This document shows, piece by piece, positions 42,798-52,708 of a stretch of 64,000 nucleotides of DNA. The notes below the pieces were generated by a model, which was not told where the DNA came from, did no database searches, and saw only the letters and a list, made by a program, of their open reading frames with translations. Each line of letters begins with the position of its first letter. The stretch's first letter is position 1. Location: NCBI GenBank assembly GCA_041862375.1, contig JBGVTE010000091.1, forward strand, positions 1-64,000, written 5' to 3'. Origin of the DNA: WVZL01 sp041862375. GTDB lineage: Bacteria > Acidobacteriota > Aminicenantia > Aminicenantales > Aminicenantaceae. The translations under genes and the position numbers were made by a program.

Positions 42798-44582
42798 ATG
42801 GAAATTGTTGACCAAATAAGGCAAATTGCAGGTATAGTTGATATTGCTTCACAGTACACTACTCTGAAAAAAAGGGGGAAAAAACACATCGGCCTCTGTC
42901 CTTTCCACTCTGAAAAAGACCCTTCTTTCACTGTTGACGATGAAAAACAGCTTTTTCATTGCTTCGGCTGCGGAGTTGGAGGAGATGTCTTTTCCCTTGT
43001 CATGGAAAAAGAAAACCTCAGTTTTCCTGAAGCTATAAGATATCTTGCCCAAAAATACAACATTCCACTTCCCACAAAAAGAGAATTATCCCCACAATTC
43101 ATCAAATTAGAAGAAAAATTACTCAAAATTAACGAAAGTGCTCTCGCCTTCTTTAAGAAGAACCTCTATAACACCACAGAAGGTCGACAGGCACTTGAAT
43201 ATCTTAAAAAAAGAAATATTTCTGAAAAGACAATCCAGCAGCTGAAAATTGGCTATGCCTTGAATACCTGGACTTCTCTTCTTGATTTCTTCCAAGGAAA
43301 AGGAATTAAAGCAGATCTCCTGGAAAAAGCTGGATTAGCTCTTCCACGCCAAAAGAAAGAGGGCTACTACGACCGCTTCAGAGGTAGAATTATATTTCCA
43401 ATATTTAATCTTACAGGAAAGGTGGTTGGTTTTGGTGGAAGGTCGGTTTCTAATGGAGATCCGAAATACCTCAATTCTCCCGATACTCCTATCTATACAA
43501 AGGGAAACATACTCTACGGCTTTAATTTCAGCAAAGACTCTGTACGAGAAGCTGGTACCGTGATAATTGTTGAAGGCTACACAGATTTTGCTGCACTCTA
43601 CCAAGCTGGGATTACGAATATTGCAGCCTCTTTGGGAACTAGTTTGACCTCCCGGCAAGTATCCCTTGCCTTTCGTTTTGCTCCGAAGATCATTGTCAAT
43701 TACGATAGCGATTCAGCAGGTAAAGCAGCAGCTCAGAGGGCAATTTCCCTTTGTTTTGAAAAGGGAGTTCAGATAAGGGTTTTACTCCTCCCTGACGGGC
43801 TTGACCCTGACAGTTTCCTCAGTAAACACGACGCTGAGCAGTATCAGATGCTCTTGGATAAGAGCGCTCCTGGACTCAAGTTTATGATTGACTCTTTCCT
43901 TCAAGAAGGAAAAATGGATATTCCCGAAGAGAAAGCTTTTGTTGTAAAAAATGTTGTCAAGGAAATTGAAAAAATACCTGATGCAATTGTTCGAAGTGAA
44001 TACCTAAAACAAACAAGCGAACTCCTCTCTGTAGATGAAGAAGTGCTGAGGAGTATCATTCAACAAAAACTAGCAGAGAAATCAACTGAAGAAAGAGATC
44101 CTTTTTTGCCTGCTGAAAAAAGGCTCCTTCAAATTCTCATCGAAAACGACTCAATCGCTCCTCATGTTTTTGCCGAAATGAAAGAAGATGATTTTCACAG
44201 CTTAAAAGGGGAGCCAATATTCAAATTTTTCTTCAATTCTTTCAAGAAAAAGAATCCCATAACTTTTCACGAATTGAATCAGGTAATAGAGCCAAAGCTT
44301 CTGAGTTCTTTATCTAAAGCTCTCCTGGAAAAGGGAAGCAATCCCACTGTGAATGAAGCTCTGGATTGTCTCTACACGTTAAGACAACTCTATCTGGAAA
44401 ATCGTTCAAAAGAACTCAAGGAGGAAATCATGAGGTCAGAAAGAAAGGGAGAAAAGGAAAAAATTACATCCCTTCTTAATCAAAGACAAGATATAGCTAA
44501 AAAATTATCGTTATTATCGAAACGAAATTATAAAAGCCTTAGTTATGATAAAAGGGATAGTCTACAAAAAGAGAGGTACTAA
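42798..44582 (+). CDS. dnaG: DNA primase
   Basis: 594 residues from ATG 42798 (MEIVDQIRQIAGIVDIASQY); the frame extends upstream through the promoter. DnaG makes RNA primers at the replication fork. The N-terminal CHC2 zinc finger reads CPFHSEKDPSF ... FHCFGCGVGGD. The catalytic TOPRIM domain has VEGYTDFAALYQAG and the metal-binding NYDSDSAGKAA. The C-terminal helicase-binding region is present from about 430. It is followed 2 bp later by rpoD, the classical macromolecular-synthesis arrangement without rpsU. Confidence 0.96.
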   Translation: MEIVDQIRQIAGIVDIASQYTTLKKRGKKHIGLCPFHSEKDPSFTVDDEKQLFHCFGCGVGGDVFSLVMEKENLSFPEAIRYLAQKYNIPLPTKRELSPQFIKLEEKLLKINESALAFFKKNLYNTTEGRQALEYLKKRNISEKTIQQLKIGYALNTWTSLLDFFQGKGIKADLLEKAGLALPRQKKEGYYDRFRGRIIFPIFNLTGKVVGFGGRSVSNGDPKYLNSPDTPIYTKGNILYGFNFSKDSVREAGTVIIVEGYTDFAALYQAGITNIAASLGTSLTSRQVSLAFRFAPKIIVNYDSDSAGKAAAQRAISLCFEKGVQIRVLLLPDGLDPDSFLSKHDAEQYQMLLDKSAPGLKFMIDSFLQEGKMDIPEEKAFVVKNVVKEIEKIPDAIVRSEYLKQTSELLSVDEEVLRSIIQQKLAEKSTEERDPFLPAEKRLLQILIENDSIAPHVFAEMKEDDFHSLKGEPIFKFFFNSFKKKNPITFHELNQVIEPKLLSSLSKALLEKGSNPTVNEALDCLYTLRQLYLENRSKELKEEIMRSERKGEKEKITSLLNQRQDIAKKLSLLSKRNYKSLSYDKRDSLQKERY

Positions 44583-44584
44583 AA

Positions 44585-46210
44585 TTGTCCACTGAAAACA
44601 AATACAACAAAGACGAAATTCATGAGCTCATTTCAAAGGGAAAGAAGCAGGGTTATCTTCTATTTGAGGAAATCGATAAAACTTTTCAAAGCGATATTGG
44701 ATCTAACGAAAGCTTCGACGACTTTCTCAGTTCTATGGATGATTATGGGATTAAAATCCTCGATACAAAACAAAAGGAGATTGTGCCTAAGAAAAAAAAG
44801 AGAAGTAGTCTTGTTTCACTTCACGGTTTAGAGCGAACTACTGATCCTGTGAAGCTCTATTTAAGAGAAATGGGCAATATTTCCCTGTTAACTCGAGAGG
44901 GAGAAATCGCAATCGCCAAAGAAATAGAAAGAGGTGAAAAAGCAATAATCAATGCTCTCTCAAAGACACGACTTGTCTTGAATGAAATTCTTTTGTTCCA
45001 AGATAAGATAAGAGATGATCCAATAATTCTTCAGGAAATGTTTGAGTTCATTGAAGACGACATCACTGAAGAAAAGCTCGAAGAGAAAAAGGACGAAATT
45101 TTAGAAAAAATTAAAAGAATCAAAAATTTAAGTGGAAAATTAGATAAAATTCCTCTGAAAAAAAAGAATCTATTCAGTCGAGGCCGGATAATTGTCAACA
45201 TGAGCAAGATCATAAGGGAGCTTAATTTCCGCCCCAGCCATAGAGAAAAAATTATCAGCAACCTTCGAAAAAAGCTTCAGATAATAAACGAATTAGAAGA
45301 TATTAAAGAAGAATTCAATGTAGCTTTGAGCCAGACTAAGCGTAAAAGAGAAACAGAATCTTTAAAATCAAAAATCAAAGAAGTCAATAAACAGTTAAGA
45401 TTTCATAATAAAGAAATAGGCCTCAACTCTCAAGGCTTAAGGAAAATAGTCCGCTCCATCACTACTGGAAAAAAGGTAAGCGATCAGGCGAAAAAAGAAT
45501 TAGTTGCCGCTAATCTCAGGCTGGTCGTTTCTATTGCTAAAAAATACAGCAACCGGGGACTTCAGTTTCTCGACTTGATACAAGAAGGAAACATGGGTTT
45601 AATGAAGGCAGTAGGGAAATTCGAGTACAGGCGAGGATATAAATTCTCAACATACGCAACGTGGTGGATCAGGCAGGCTATTACTCGAGCTATTGCCGAC
45701 CAGGCTCGGACTATTAGAATACCAGTCCACATGATAGAGACTATAAATAAATTAATTAGAGTATCAAGAAGTCTTGTTCAAGAAATAGGAAGAGAGCCGA
45801 CGTGCGAGGAAATTGCAAAAAAGATGGATATGCCGGTTAACAAAGTGAGAAAAATTATAAAAATTGCCCAGGAACCGATTTCTCTCGAAACTCCAATAGG
45901 AGAAGAAGAAGACAGTCACCTGGGAGATTTCATAGAAGACAAAGTATTGCCTTCACCCCCCGATACAGTTATCCATATCAATCTGAAAGAACAGATTGAA
46001 GAAGCTTTAAAAACTCTAACTGAAAGAGAAAGTAAAGTTTTAAAAATGAGGTTCGGATTAGGAGATGGAAATGAACATACTCTAGAGGAAGTGGGGCAGC
46101 AATTTAAGGTTACTCGTGAGAGAATAAGGCAAATTGAAGCAAAAGCTTTGAGAAAATTAAAGCATCCAAGCCGGAGTCGTAGACTCAAATCTTTTACTGA
46201 CGATTCTTAA
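44585..46210 (+). CDS. rpoD: Primary sigma factor, sigma-70
   Basis: 541 residues from a TTG two bases after the dnaG stop, preceded by GAGAGGT. Region 1.1 is short and divergent. Region 1.2 is DPVKLYLREMGNISLLTREG. Region 2 contains VVSIAKKYSNRGLQFLDLIQ and FSTYATWWIRQAITRAIADQ (core binding and -10 recognition). Region 3 starts IRIPVHMIETINKL. Region 4 has VLKMRFGLGDG and EEVGQQFKVTRERIRQIEAK (-35 recognition). The residues between 1.2 and 2.1 (about 110-290) form a non-conserved insertion of highly charged helices, longer than in many groups. It directs housekeeping transcription. Confidence 0.96.
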   Translation: MSTENKYNKDEIHELISKGKKQGYLLFEEIDKTFQSDIGSNESFDDFLSSMDDYGIKILDTKQKEIVPKKKKRSSLVSLHGLERTTDPVKLYLREMGNISLLTREGEIAIAKEIERGEKAIINALSKTRLVLNEILLFQDKIRDDPIILQEMFEFIEDDITEEKLEEKKDEILEKIKRIKNLSGKLDKIPLKKKNLFSRGRIIVNMSKIIRELNFRPSHREKIISNLRKKLQIINELEDIKEEFNVALSQTKRKRETESLKSKIKEVNKQLRFHNKEIGLNSQGLRKIVRSITTGKKVSDQAKKELVAANLRLVVSIAKKYSNRGLQFLDLIQEGNMGLMKAVGKFEYRRGYKFSTYATWWIRQAITRAIADQARTIRIPVHMIETINKLIRVSRSLVQEIGREPTCEEIAKKMDMPVNKVRKIIKIAQEPISLETPIGEEEDSHLGDFIEDKVLPSPPDTVIHINLKEQIEEALKTLTERESKVLKMRFGLGDGNEHTLEEVGQQFKVTRERIRQIEAKALRKLKHPSRSRRLKSFTDDS

Positions 46211-46414
46211 TCCAGTACTTCCCTAAATCTCTAATTCAGCAAACCTAGTCTTCCTTTCCCTGACAACTTGTAGATTGAGGTGATCCCAATATCGAATATA
46301 TCATTTACTTACAGAACTAATTTTCCTTTTATCTATCATTTAGCCTACAGGCATACCCCTCATCTCCATATTGGTCGCTATCCCAAATAGCTTATAATTT
46401 TTATCTTTCATTTT

Positions 46415-46452
46415 TTATTATAAGACAACAGCGAGGTCTTTTTATTTTTTTG
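46415..46452. repeat. 38-bp direct repeat, left copy
   Basis: The 38 bases differ from 53413-53450 at one position only. The core is aagacaacagcgaggtctt followed by a T-rich tail (TTTATTTTTTT). AAGAC can pair with GTCTT, so it can also form a small terminator-like hairpin. It lies in the 431-bp gap after rpoD (46211-46641), which otherwise contains only the transposase scrap at 46481. Confidence 0.65.
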
Positions 46453-46480
46453 ACGGTGTATCAGGGTCAAAATCTTGTTC

Positions 46481-46510
46481 CAGAAAATCCTTCGCTGGCA
46501 GCACAGCGGT
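46481..46510 (+). pseudogene. Short IS91-type transposase scrap
   Basis: cagaaaatccttcgctggca and the next bases read QKILRWQHSG, the conserved (E)KILxWRHTG block of IS91-type transposases. The same DNA (aaaatccttcgctggcagc) occurs in the larger relic at 53208-53226. Only about 30 bp are recognisable, so this is a fragment of a lost element. Confidence 0.4.
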
Positions 46511-46641
46511 CAAAAGATAATTTTTAAGTATGAATACTCCCCTGATTTTGTCGAAATTTACCTAAATTAAAACACTCTCATAAGATAATTACGATTCAGC
46601 TTCCAGGTCTGTTTATAAAAGGAGGGTATAATTGTCCTTAC

Positions 46642-48981
46642 TTACTCGTAGCGGATGGAGTCGACCGGGTCGGCCAGGGCGGTCTTGATGACCTGATAGC
46701 TTATTGTGATCAACGCCACAACAAAGGTAAAAGCAACCGTCGCCACAACCACTCCCGCATCCAACTGTGTCCGGGATACAAACATGTTCAGGAACTTCCT
46801 GGCAGTAAAGTAGGCAACGGGAACAGCGATCAGATTGGCCGCCATAATGACCTTAAAGAACTTCCACGATAACAGGAACACAACTCCAGGCACGGAGGCT
46901 CCCAGGACTTTACGGATGCCTATCTCTTTTCTCCTCTGTTCCAAAAGGAGCGAGGCTAGACCAAATAATCCCAGACAGGAGATAAACACAGCTAAGAAAG
47001 CAAAGCTGTTAAAGATTGTATTCATAATCTTCAAAGGAACATAGAGCATCTCAAACCAATCATCGAGGAATTGGTACCAGAACGGGAATCCCGGTGATAC
47101 ATCCTTGAAGACCTTCTCAATATAGGTCAGGCTCCCGGGAATATCTTCAGGGCTGATTTTAATAAGAAGGTCGTAAAACCAGCTGGGCCGAATACCCATA
47201 ACCATTGGAGAAATATCAAAGATAAGCGGCTTATGGTTGAAATCCTTGACTACACCAATGATTCTTCCTTCTCTGCCGGCCAGAGCTACCCGCTTCCCGA
47301 TCGGATTCGTCATTCCCATAAAACGAACTGCCGATTCATTTACCACATAAGCCTCTGAAGCGTCTGTCGTGTATTCCTCTGAAAAATCCCGCCCCTGCAC
47401 GATCTCCAGGCCAAATGTTTCTGCGTAATCATGGTCGACATACAGAAAATTCAATTCCACTTCCTTATCTGTTTCCATGCCCTCCCACTCGAAATCATTG
47501 ACATTGAACAAGAAGTGGGGGGGAGCCGAGGCAAAAGTAACATTAAGGATACGCGGGTCTTGCAGCAGCTTGTCTTTAAAGGTTTTATGGGAGTCTCTTA
47601 ACTCATCGTTCATCAGAATATGTACGATCTGCTCACGCGAGAAACCGAACTCGGTGTTTCGGATGTATTGCATTTGTTTATAGGCGACTACAGTCATGAT
47701 GATCAGCAGCACAGATACAGAAAATTGGCTGACAACCAGAACAGTCCGTAGAGCGGCCCCCTTGCGGCCTCTGCTGGTATCCCTCTTTAAAACCCTGACA
47801 GGCTGAAAAGAGGAGAGAAATAATGCCGGATAACTCCCTGCAACAAAGCCAGTGACAACAGCCGCCACAACAAGCGAAAGGAAAATGAACATATTTCCAG
47901 AACCTAGAAGGGACATCTCTTTGCCTTGAATCCTGTTGAACACCGGAAGGAAAAGATCAACGAGAAAAACTGCCAGACAGAATGATATCAATGAGAGAAG
48001 CACAGATTCTCCCAGGAACTGCTTGATGATATCCGACCTTCTGGCACCGACCACTTTTCGTATCCCTACTTCCAGAGCACGGATACCGGAGTGGGCCGTT
48101 GTGATATTCATAAAGTTGACGCAGGCGATAGCCAGGATCATGACCGCGATCACGGCAAAAATAATAACAAATCTCTTATCACTACGGCCTCCCTGCATGA
48201 TGTTCAAGTGGGCCTCTTTTATGGGCTGAAGAGTGACGGTATAGTCATCTTCTGGATGGTATTTCTGGATTGTGCCGGCGATCTTGCGGTTGATCTCCTC
48301 AACAGAAACCCTTTCCTGAAGCTGAACGTAAGCATCGGCCTCGCGCCACCAGGAAGAAAGCCGTTCGCTGTTAAAAACCTGGAGTGAGGCCATGAAGTCA
48401 AACTGAAGGTGCGAATTGTAGGGGACTTTTTCTATGACGCCGGTTACCTCGAGATCTTGTGTGTTGTTCCAGCGGAGGATTTTTCCCATGGGATCTTCTT
48501 CACCAAAATATCTTTGAGCCGCCTCTTTTGTGACTACCACAGAATTCTGATTATTTAAGGCTGTCTTCGGATTCCCTGTGACAAAATCATAAGAGAACAT
48601 TGAGAAAAAAGAAGGATCGGTAAAAAAGAACCGCTGTTCATAGAAAGTGATATCGCCGTGCTTGACAGCACTGGGATAGGCACGGGTCCTGACTCGGGTT
48701 ACCTCAGCAATTTCAGGATATTCTTCCTTGAGGATTTTAGGCAGAATATAGGGAGTACTGGGCATTCCCAGATCACCCGGATCGTCGGCTTTCTTGAGAA
48801 TGATGCGAAATAGCCGGTTGCTGTTGGTGTGGAACGTATCATAGTTCAGTTCGTCATAAACCCAGAGGAAGATGAGGATAAAGCAAGCCATCGCCACAGT
48901 CAGGCCAGCTATATTGATGAGGGAATAAACTTTGTATCTCCTGATGTTCCTGAAAGCGATCTTGAGGTAGTTTTTAAACAT
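46642..48981 (-). CDS. Orphan FtsX/MacB-type ABC permease, tandem two-unit
   Basis: 779 residues with duplicated architecture: membrane segment (YSLINIAGLTVAMACFILIF), MacB_PCD, FtsX membrane block with LEVGIRKVVGARRSDIIKQF, then a second half (LRTVLVVSQFSVSVLLIIMT), another periplasmic domain and the FtsX block with EIGIRKVLGASVPGVV, ending DPVDSIRYE. No ATPase gene is adjacent. Such two-unit permeases are numerous in Bacteroidetes and Acidobacteria-like genomes and are thought to use an ATPase encoded elsewhere. It is divergent from a paralogue at 49594 that shares its family ending. Substrate unknown. Confidence 0.9.
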   Translation of the reverse strand: MFKNYLKIAFRNIRRYKVYSLINIAGLTVAMACFILIFLWVYDELNYDTFHTNSNRLFRIILKKADDPGDLGMPSTPYILPKILKEEYPEIAEVTRVRTRAYPSAVKHGDITFYEQRFFFTDPSFFSMFSYDFVTGNPKTALNNQNSVVVTKEAAQRYFGEEDPMGKILRWNNTQDLEVTGVIEKVPYNSHLQFDFMASLQVFNSERLSSWWREADAYVQLQERVSVEEINRKIAGTIQKYHPEDDYTVTLQPIKEAHLNIMQGGRSDKRFVIIFAVIAVMILAIACVNFMNITTAHSGIRALEVGIRKVVGARRSDIIKQFLGESVLLSLISFCLAVFLVDLFLPVFNRIQGKEMSLLGSGNMFIFLSLVVAAVVTGFVAGSYPALFLSSFQPVRVLKRDTSRGRKGAALRTVLVVSQFSVSVLLIIMTVVAYKQMQYIRNTEFGFSREQIVHILMNDELRDSHKTFKDKLLQDPRILNVTFASAPPHFLFNVNDFEWEGMETDKEVELNFLYVDHDYAETFGLEIVQGRDFSEEYTTDASEAYVVNESAVRFMGMTNPIGKRVALAGREGRIIGVVKDFNHKPLIFDISPMVMGIRPSWFYDLLIKISPEDIPGSLTYIEKVFKDVSPGFPFWYQFLDDWFEMLYVPLKIMNTIFNSFAFLAVFISCLGLFGLASLLLEQRRKEIGIRKVLGASVPGVVFLLSWKFFKVIMAANLIAVPVAYFTARKFLNMFVSRTQLDAGVVVATVAFTFVVALITISYQVIKTALADPVDSIRYE

Positions 48982-49202
48982 GCTGGCTCCTGTTTCCGAG
49001 AGTCCTAAAGGATAACATGATTTTCTGTCTATAAATAAGCAAAATTCATGCCATATTAAAATACTGATAAGAAAGCCTTATAATAAGGAAAAAATGAGAT
49101 TTCAATGTCCGAAATAGGGCACAAAGCGTTCATTCTCGAACAGACACAGAAATTTAAGAGCTCATATGATGTCTCGATCTGTGAAAAGGCCAGTTCCATA
49201 AA

Positions 49203-49421
49203 TTATCCTTCTTTGATTAGAGCCTGCAAGCAAAGTTTTTCTCGCGGGAGGTTTTTTCCATGTCGATGCACGAAGGACTCATCAACCTGGAAATCGTGCA
49301 AAAGATCTTGAGCTGGCGACACACAGGTTTCAATGTTCACACTAAAGTCAGGACTACAACTAAGAGAGAAGCAGAGAGAGTCGGCAACAAGCGCAAAAAC
49401 CAAATTCTTATCCCTAAATAA
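49203..49421 (+). pseudogene. IS91-type transposase relic between the divergent permeases
   Basis: In one frame the sequence reads SFFD, a TAG at 49218 in the place of Glu, then SLQAKFFSREVFSMSMHEG, NLEIVQKILSWRHTGFNVH and TKREAERVG before a TAA. This is the region C-terminal to the HUH motif of IS91-family transposases and matches the relic at 52888 block by block. The stop and the missing ends show it is dead. The remainder of the 612-bp gap (48982-49593) has no other gene. Confidence 0.65.
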
Positions 49422-49593
49422 ATTGGAAAATAGTCAAATCAAGTCGTGCTTCTGATTGTTCGCATCTGGACACCGCATGTTTCGTAAGCGAACACAACCT
49501 CATGTTAAATCCTTGTAATTCGCGAATCGTTCCCTGATGAGGAGAAATGGTACATATCTTGCAAATGATTGGAGCTGGAGGCGATGAGATGAA

Positions 49594-51996
49594 ATGTTTA
49601 AAAATTATTTAAAGATCGCTTTACGAAACCTGTCCAAACAAAAGATCTTTTCAGCTATCAACATACTGGGTTTGGCTGTGGGCCTGGCCGGAGCCATTCT
49701 GACCTTCCTTTTCGTCCAGAATGAACTGTCTTACGACCGGTTTCATGAAAACGAGGAGAACCTGTACCGCCTTCACACCTTATGGCACAAGGAAGATGGG
49801 AGCATTGAAAGGGCCTGGAAAAGCGTCACTATGCCCATGGGGCCAGTTGTGGAAGAGTATTTTCCAGAAGTCACGTACTCCATCCGTGTCTCAAATGATT
49901 ATGCCACTATTAAGACAGGAGGAAATCTCTATAACGAAAGAATCACTCAAGTGGATAAGCCTTTCTTCAAGGCTTTTTCATTTCCTCTGATAATGGGCGA
50001 TCCTTCTTCCGTGTTCTCGCAGGATTACTCCATGGTCCTCACAGAAGACCACGCCCGGAAATATTTCGGAGACGCCAATCCTATCGGTAAAACCTTAATC
50101 CTGATCCACGGACAGGAACAGAGCGAATTTGTGGTGACCGGAGTGGCCGAACAACCTCCTTCAAACTCATCCATCTCCTTCGACATCTTGATCGATATAG
50201 AAAGCGCGAACAGGCTGAACATAAACGTCAGGTGGCTTGATAACTGGGGCGGCTTCGCATGGCAGACTTATGTGCTGGTTCAGAGCAGAAGCTCCGTGGA
50301 CAGCTTGCTGCAGAGATTTCCTGGCTTTATTGACCAGTATTATGCTTCCTTCATCGAGAATTACCGGACGCGGAGAAATTGGAAAAGTGAAGTATCGCCG
50401 GTCTCATTCGGACTCCAGCCCATAACGCGTGTTCACCTTGACCCCCAGGTCAAGGGATCTCTCAATCTGAGCGCCATATTCATTCTCAGCGGAATAGCCT
50501 TCATTGTTCTGTTTATCGCCTGCGTCAATTTTATGAACCTGTCCATTGGCCTGGCTTCAACACGGTCATTAGAGGTCGGTATGCGCAAGGTCCTGGGCGC
50601 AGAGCGCCGGCAGCTCATCCGCCAGTTCTGGGGAGAATTTTTAGTCACAACCGGGATCGCCATGATGGCGGGTCTCGCCCTGGCTGAGATCATGCTGCCG
50701 ATATTCAACCGCCTGTCCGGCAAGAGCCTGAGTCTGAGAGAAATATTTCAGCCTGCCAATTTCTTGATCCTGCTGGCCCTGTTCATCATCGCGGGAATCG
50801 CCTCAGGAAGTTACCCGGCTTTGGTCATGTCCAGGTTCCAGCCGGTGGAAATCCTCAGAGGAAAGCTGAGAATCGGAGGGAAAAATCCCATAACCAGAGT
50901 CCTGCTCGTCGTCCAGTTTGCTCTTTCCGTTTTCCTCATCATCGCCACGATCATCATGGGGCGCCAGATCCATTTCATGCTCACTGCAGATCCCGGCTTC
51001 AACAAGGAAGGTATCGTGGCTGTCCAAACCCAGGAGCCGGAGGCCGAGGCCAGCAATGTAGCCCTTAAACTCTTTAGAGATCGTCTGAGTCAGCAGCCGA
51101 ATATCGTTTCCATTTCAGGGACAACTGTTCGCTTCGGCGATGTGGCCGCCTATCCCATTGAGAAAGACGGCCGTGAAATCAATGTCTACCAGAACCGCGT
51201 GGATTATGATTTTTTCAAGACCATGGGTATCGAAGTGGTTCAAGGACGCACCTTCTCTCCTGAATTGGCCACTGATGTTGATGGTGTGGTCGTAAACGAG
51301 AAACTAATCAAAGAGCTGGGGATAGAAGATCCCATAGGCAAACCGCTCAGGGGGTATTACATACCCCTGACGATCATCGGTGTGGTCAGGGATTACATCA
51401 CTGCGGATTTCCGGAACGATATCCTCCCGGCCCTGCTTCACATCAAGCCCGACTGGAGGATTAGAACCATACTGGTGCGGATATCCCCTCAGAACATCTC
51501 CGAAACCATATCGCTGCTAGAAAGAACCTGGGAGGAAATCCAGCCGAATAAATCCTTCCTCTACTCCTTCCTGGATGAGTGGATGGAAGCCATGTACAGC
51601 GAGGAGAAAAGGTGGGGAGCGATCGTTGGGTATTCCACTGGGCTGGCAGTACTTATCGCCTGTATGGGCATCTTCGGCCTGACATCCATCACGGTGAACC
51701 AAAGGACTAAAGAGATTGGCATCCGAAAAGTCCTGGGCGCGAATGTCCCTCAGATCATCTATACATTAATCAAGGAATTCATCTTGTTGGTGGGTATCGC
51801 CAACATAATCGGCTGGCCTTTAGCCTATCTCGCTATGAGGACTCTGCTCAACAATTATTACTTCCGCATTTCCTTAGGACCCCAGTATTTCCTCTTGGCT
51901 GGAGTCCTATCCTTTTCTGTCGCAGTACTCACAACAGCCTTCCTGGCTGTCCGGGCGGCTGTGGCCAATCCTGTGGACTCACTCAGGTATGAATGA
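49594..51996 (+). CDS. Orphan FtsX/MacB-type ABC permease, tandem two-unit (paralogue)
   Basis: 800 residues with the same layout as the gene at 46642: N-terminal FKNYLKIALRNLSKQKIFSA and NILGLAVGLAGAILTFLFV, MacB_PCD, FtsX block with LEVGMRKVLGAERRQLIRQF, a second MacB_PCD and a last FtsX block with EIGIRKVLGANVPQII, ending NPVDSLRYE. The N-terminal sequences of the two genes are close (FKNYLKIAFRN versus FKNYLKIALRN), which shows common descent, but they are diverged through the periplasmic domains. Base composition here is more G+C-rich than in the neighbouring genes, as it is in the gene at 46642. No ATPase is nearby. Function unknown. Confidence 0.9.
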   Translation: MFKNYLKIALRNLSKQKIFSAINILGLAVGLAGAILTFLFVQNELSYDRFHENEENLYRLHTLWHKEDGSIERAWKSVTMPMGPVVEEYFPEVTYSIRVSNDYATIKTGGNLYNERITQVDKPFFKAFSFPLIMGDPSSVFSQDYSMVLTEDHARKYFGDANPIGKTLILIHGQEQSEFVVTGVAEQPPSNSSISFDILIDIESANRLNINVRWLDNWGGFAWQTYVLVQSRSSVDSLLQRFPGFIDQYYASFIENYRTRRNWKSEVSPVSFGLQPITRVHLDPQVKGSLNLSAIFILSGIAFIVLFIACVNFMNLSIGLASTRSLEVGMRKVLGAERRQLIRQFWGEFLVTTGIAMMAGLALAEIMLPIFNRLSGKSLSLREIFQPANFLILLALFIIAGIASGSYPALVMSRFQPVEILRGKLRIGGKNPITRVLLVVQFALSVFLIIATIIMGRQIHFMLTADPGFNKEGIVAVQTQEPEAEASNVALKLFRDRLSQQPNIVSISGTTVRFGDVAAYPIEKDGREINVYQNRVDYDFFKTMGIEVVQGRTFSPELATDVDGVVVNEKLIKELGIEDPIGKPLRGYYIPLTIIGVVRDYITADFRNDILPALLHIKPDWRIRTILVRISPQNISETISLLERTWEEIQPNKSFLYSFLDEWMEAMYSEEKRWGAIVGYSTGLAVLIACMGIFGLTSITVNQRTKEIGIRKVLGANVPQIIYTLIKEFILLVGIANIIGWPLAYLAMRTLLNNYYFRISLGPQYFLLAGVLSFSVAVLTTAFLAVRAAVANPVDSLRYE

Positions 51997-52159
51997 TTGG
52001 AATGCAGTCACTCAACCCAGCCAGCCTCTTCCTGGCATCTTCAACCTCAGGAAGTTCTGGTCAGCATTTTTCCAGAAGTCGAGGAATTTCTGGTAATGTT
52101 CTATAGCTTTAAGTGTCAATTAAACAATTCATCCGATAAACCTTTAAAAGCATATATTC

Positions 52160-52708
52160 TTGAACATGCCGTATGACTGTGATATAAAAAGCTTAAAAGT
52201 GGAAAAAACACTCAAAGTCATAAATGAATTAAAGAATAAGAAAGCTATTTCTGATTATGCTATTGGCGGAGGGATTGCTGTTTTGTATTATGTCGAACCT
52301 TTGCTGACCTATGATTTAGACATTTTTTTTATTCCCATTGAAGCAAGCCTTAATGTTCTTGCTCCAATTTATAAATATATGAGAGGAAGAGGTTATAAAA
52401 TCCAAAGGGAACATATCTTAATCGAGGGAGTCCCGACACAGTTCATCCCTGTATATAATGAGCTCATAAAAGAGGCTGTTCAAAATTCGACTGAAGTAGA
52501 ATATGGAAAAACAAAAACAAAAGTCTTGAGCCTAGAGTACCTTGTTGCTGTAATGCTTCAGACATATCGAGCTAAAGATAGGGAGAGAATCATAAAAATA
52601 TTTGAAGAGGTGAAAGTTAATCTGAATTTCTTGAGAAAGTTATTAAAGAAACACAACCTAGATGAAAAATACGCTAAATTCAGAGGATTGTACTTTGAGG
52701 GAAAATGA
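52160..52708 (+). CDS. Nucleotidyltransferase-fold protein
   Basis: 182 residues from a TTG; ATG 52166 is an alternative. Residues 35-60 (DYAIGGGIAVLYYVEPLLTY then DLDIFF) carry the GG and DxD of the nucleotidyltransferase fold used by AbiEii-like toxins, MNT antitoxins and tRNA-processing enzymes. The second half is helical (VLSLEYLVAVMLQTYRAKDRERI: an EYL(I)A-K-RxKD segment typical of such proteins). It overlaps the small gene at 52695 by 14 bp, a spacing usual for toxin-antitoxin or two-protein units. Function is not proven; a toxin/antitoxin-like role is a hypothesis. Confidence 0.65.
   Translation: MNMPYDCDIKSLKVEKTLKVINELKNKKAISDYAIGGGIAVLYYVEPLLTYDLDIFFIPIEASLNVLAPIYKYMRGRGYKIQREHILIEGVPTQFIPVYNELIKEAVQNSTEVEYGKTKTKVLSLEYLVAVMLQTYRAKDRERIIKIFEEVKVNLNFLRKLLKKHNLDEKYAKFRGLYFEGK

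Noticed and set aside
49105..49311. A small plus-strand protein upstream of the permease
   Set aside because: Its frame runs across the IS91-type relic in the wrong frame; the transposase reading explains the sequence better.
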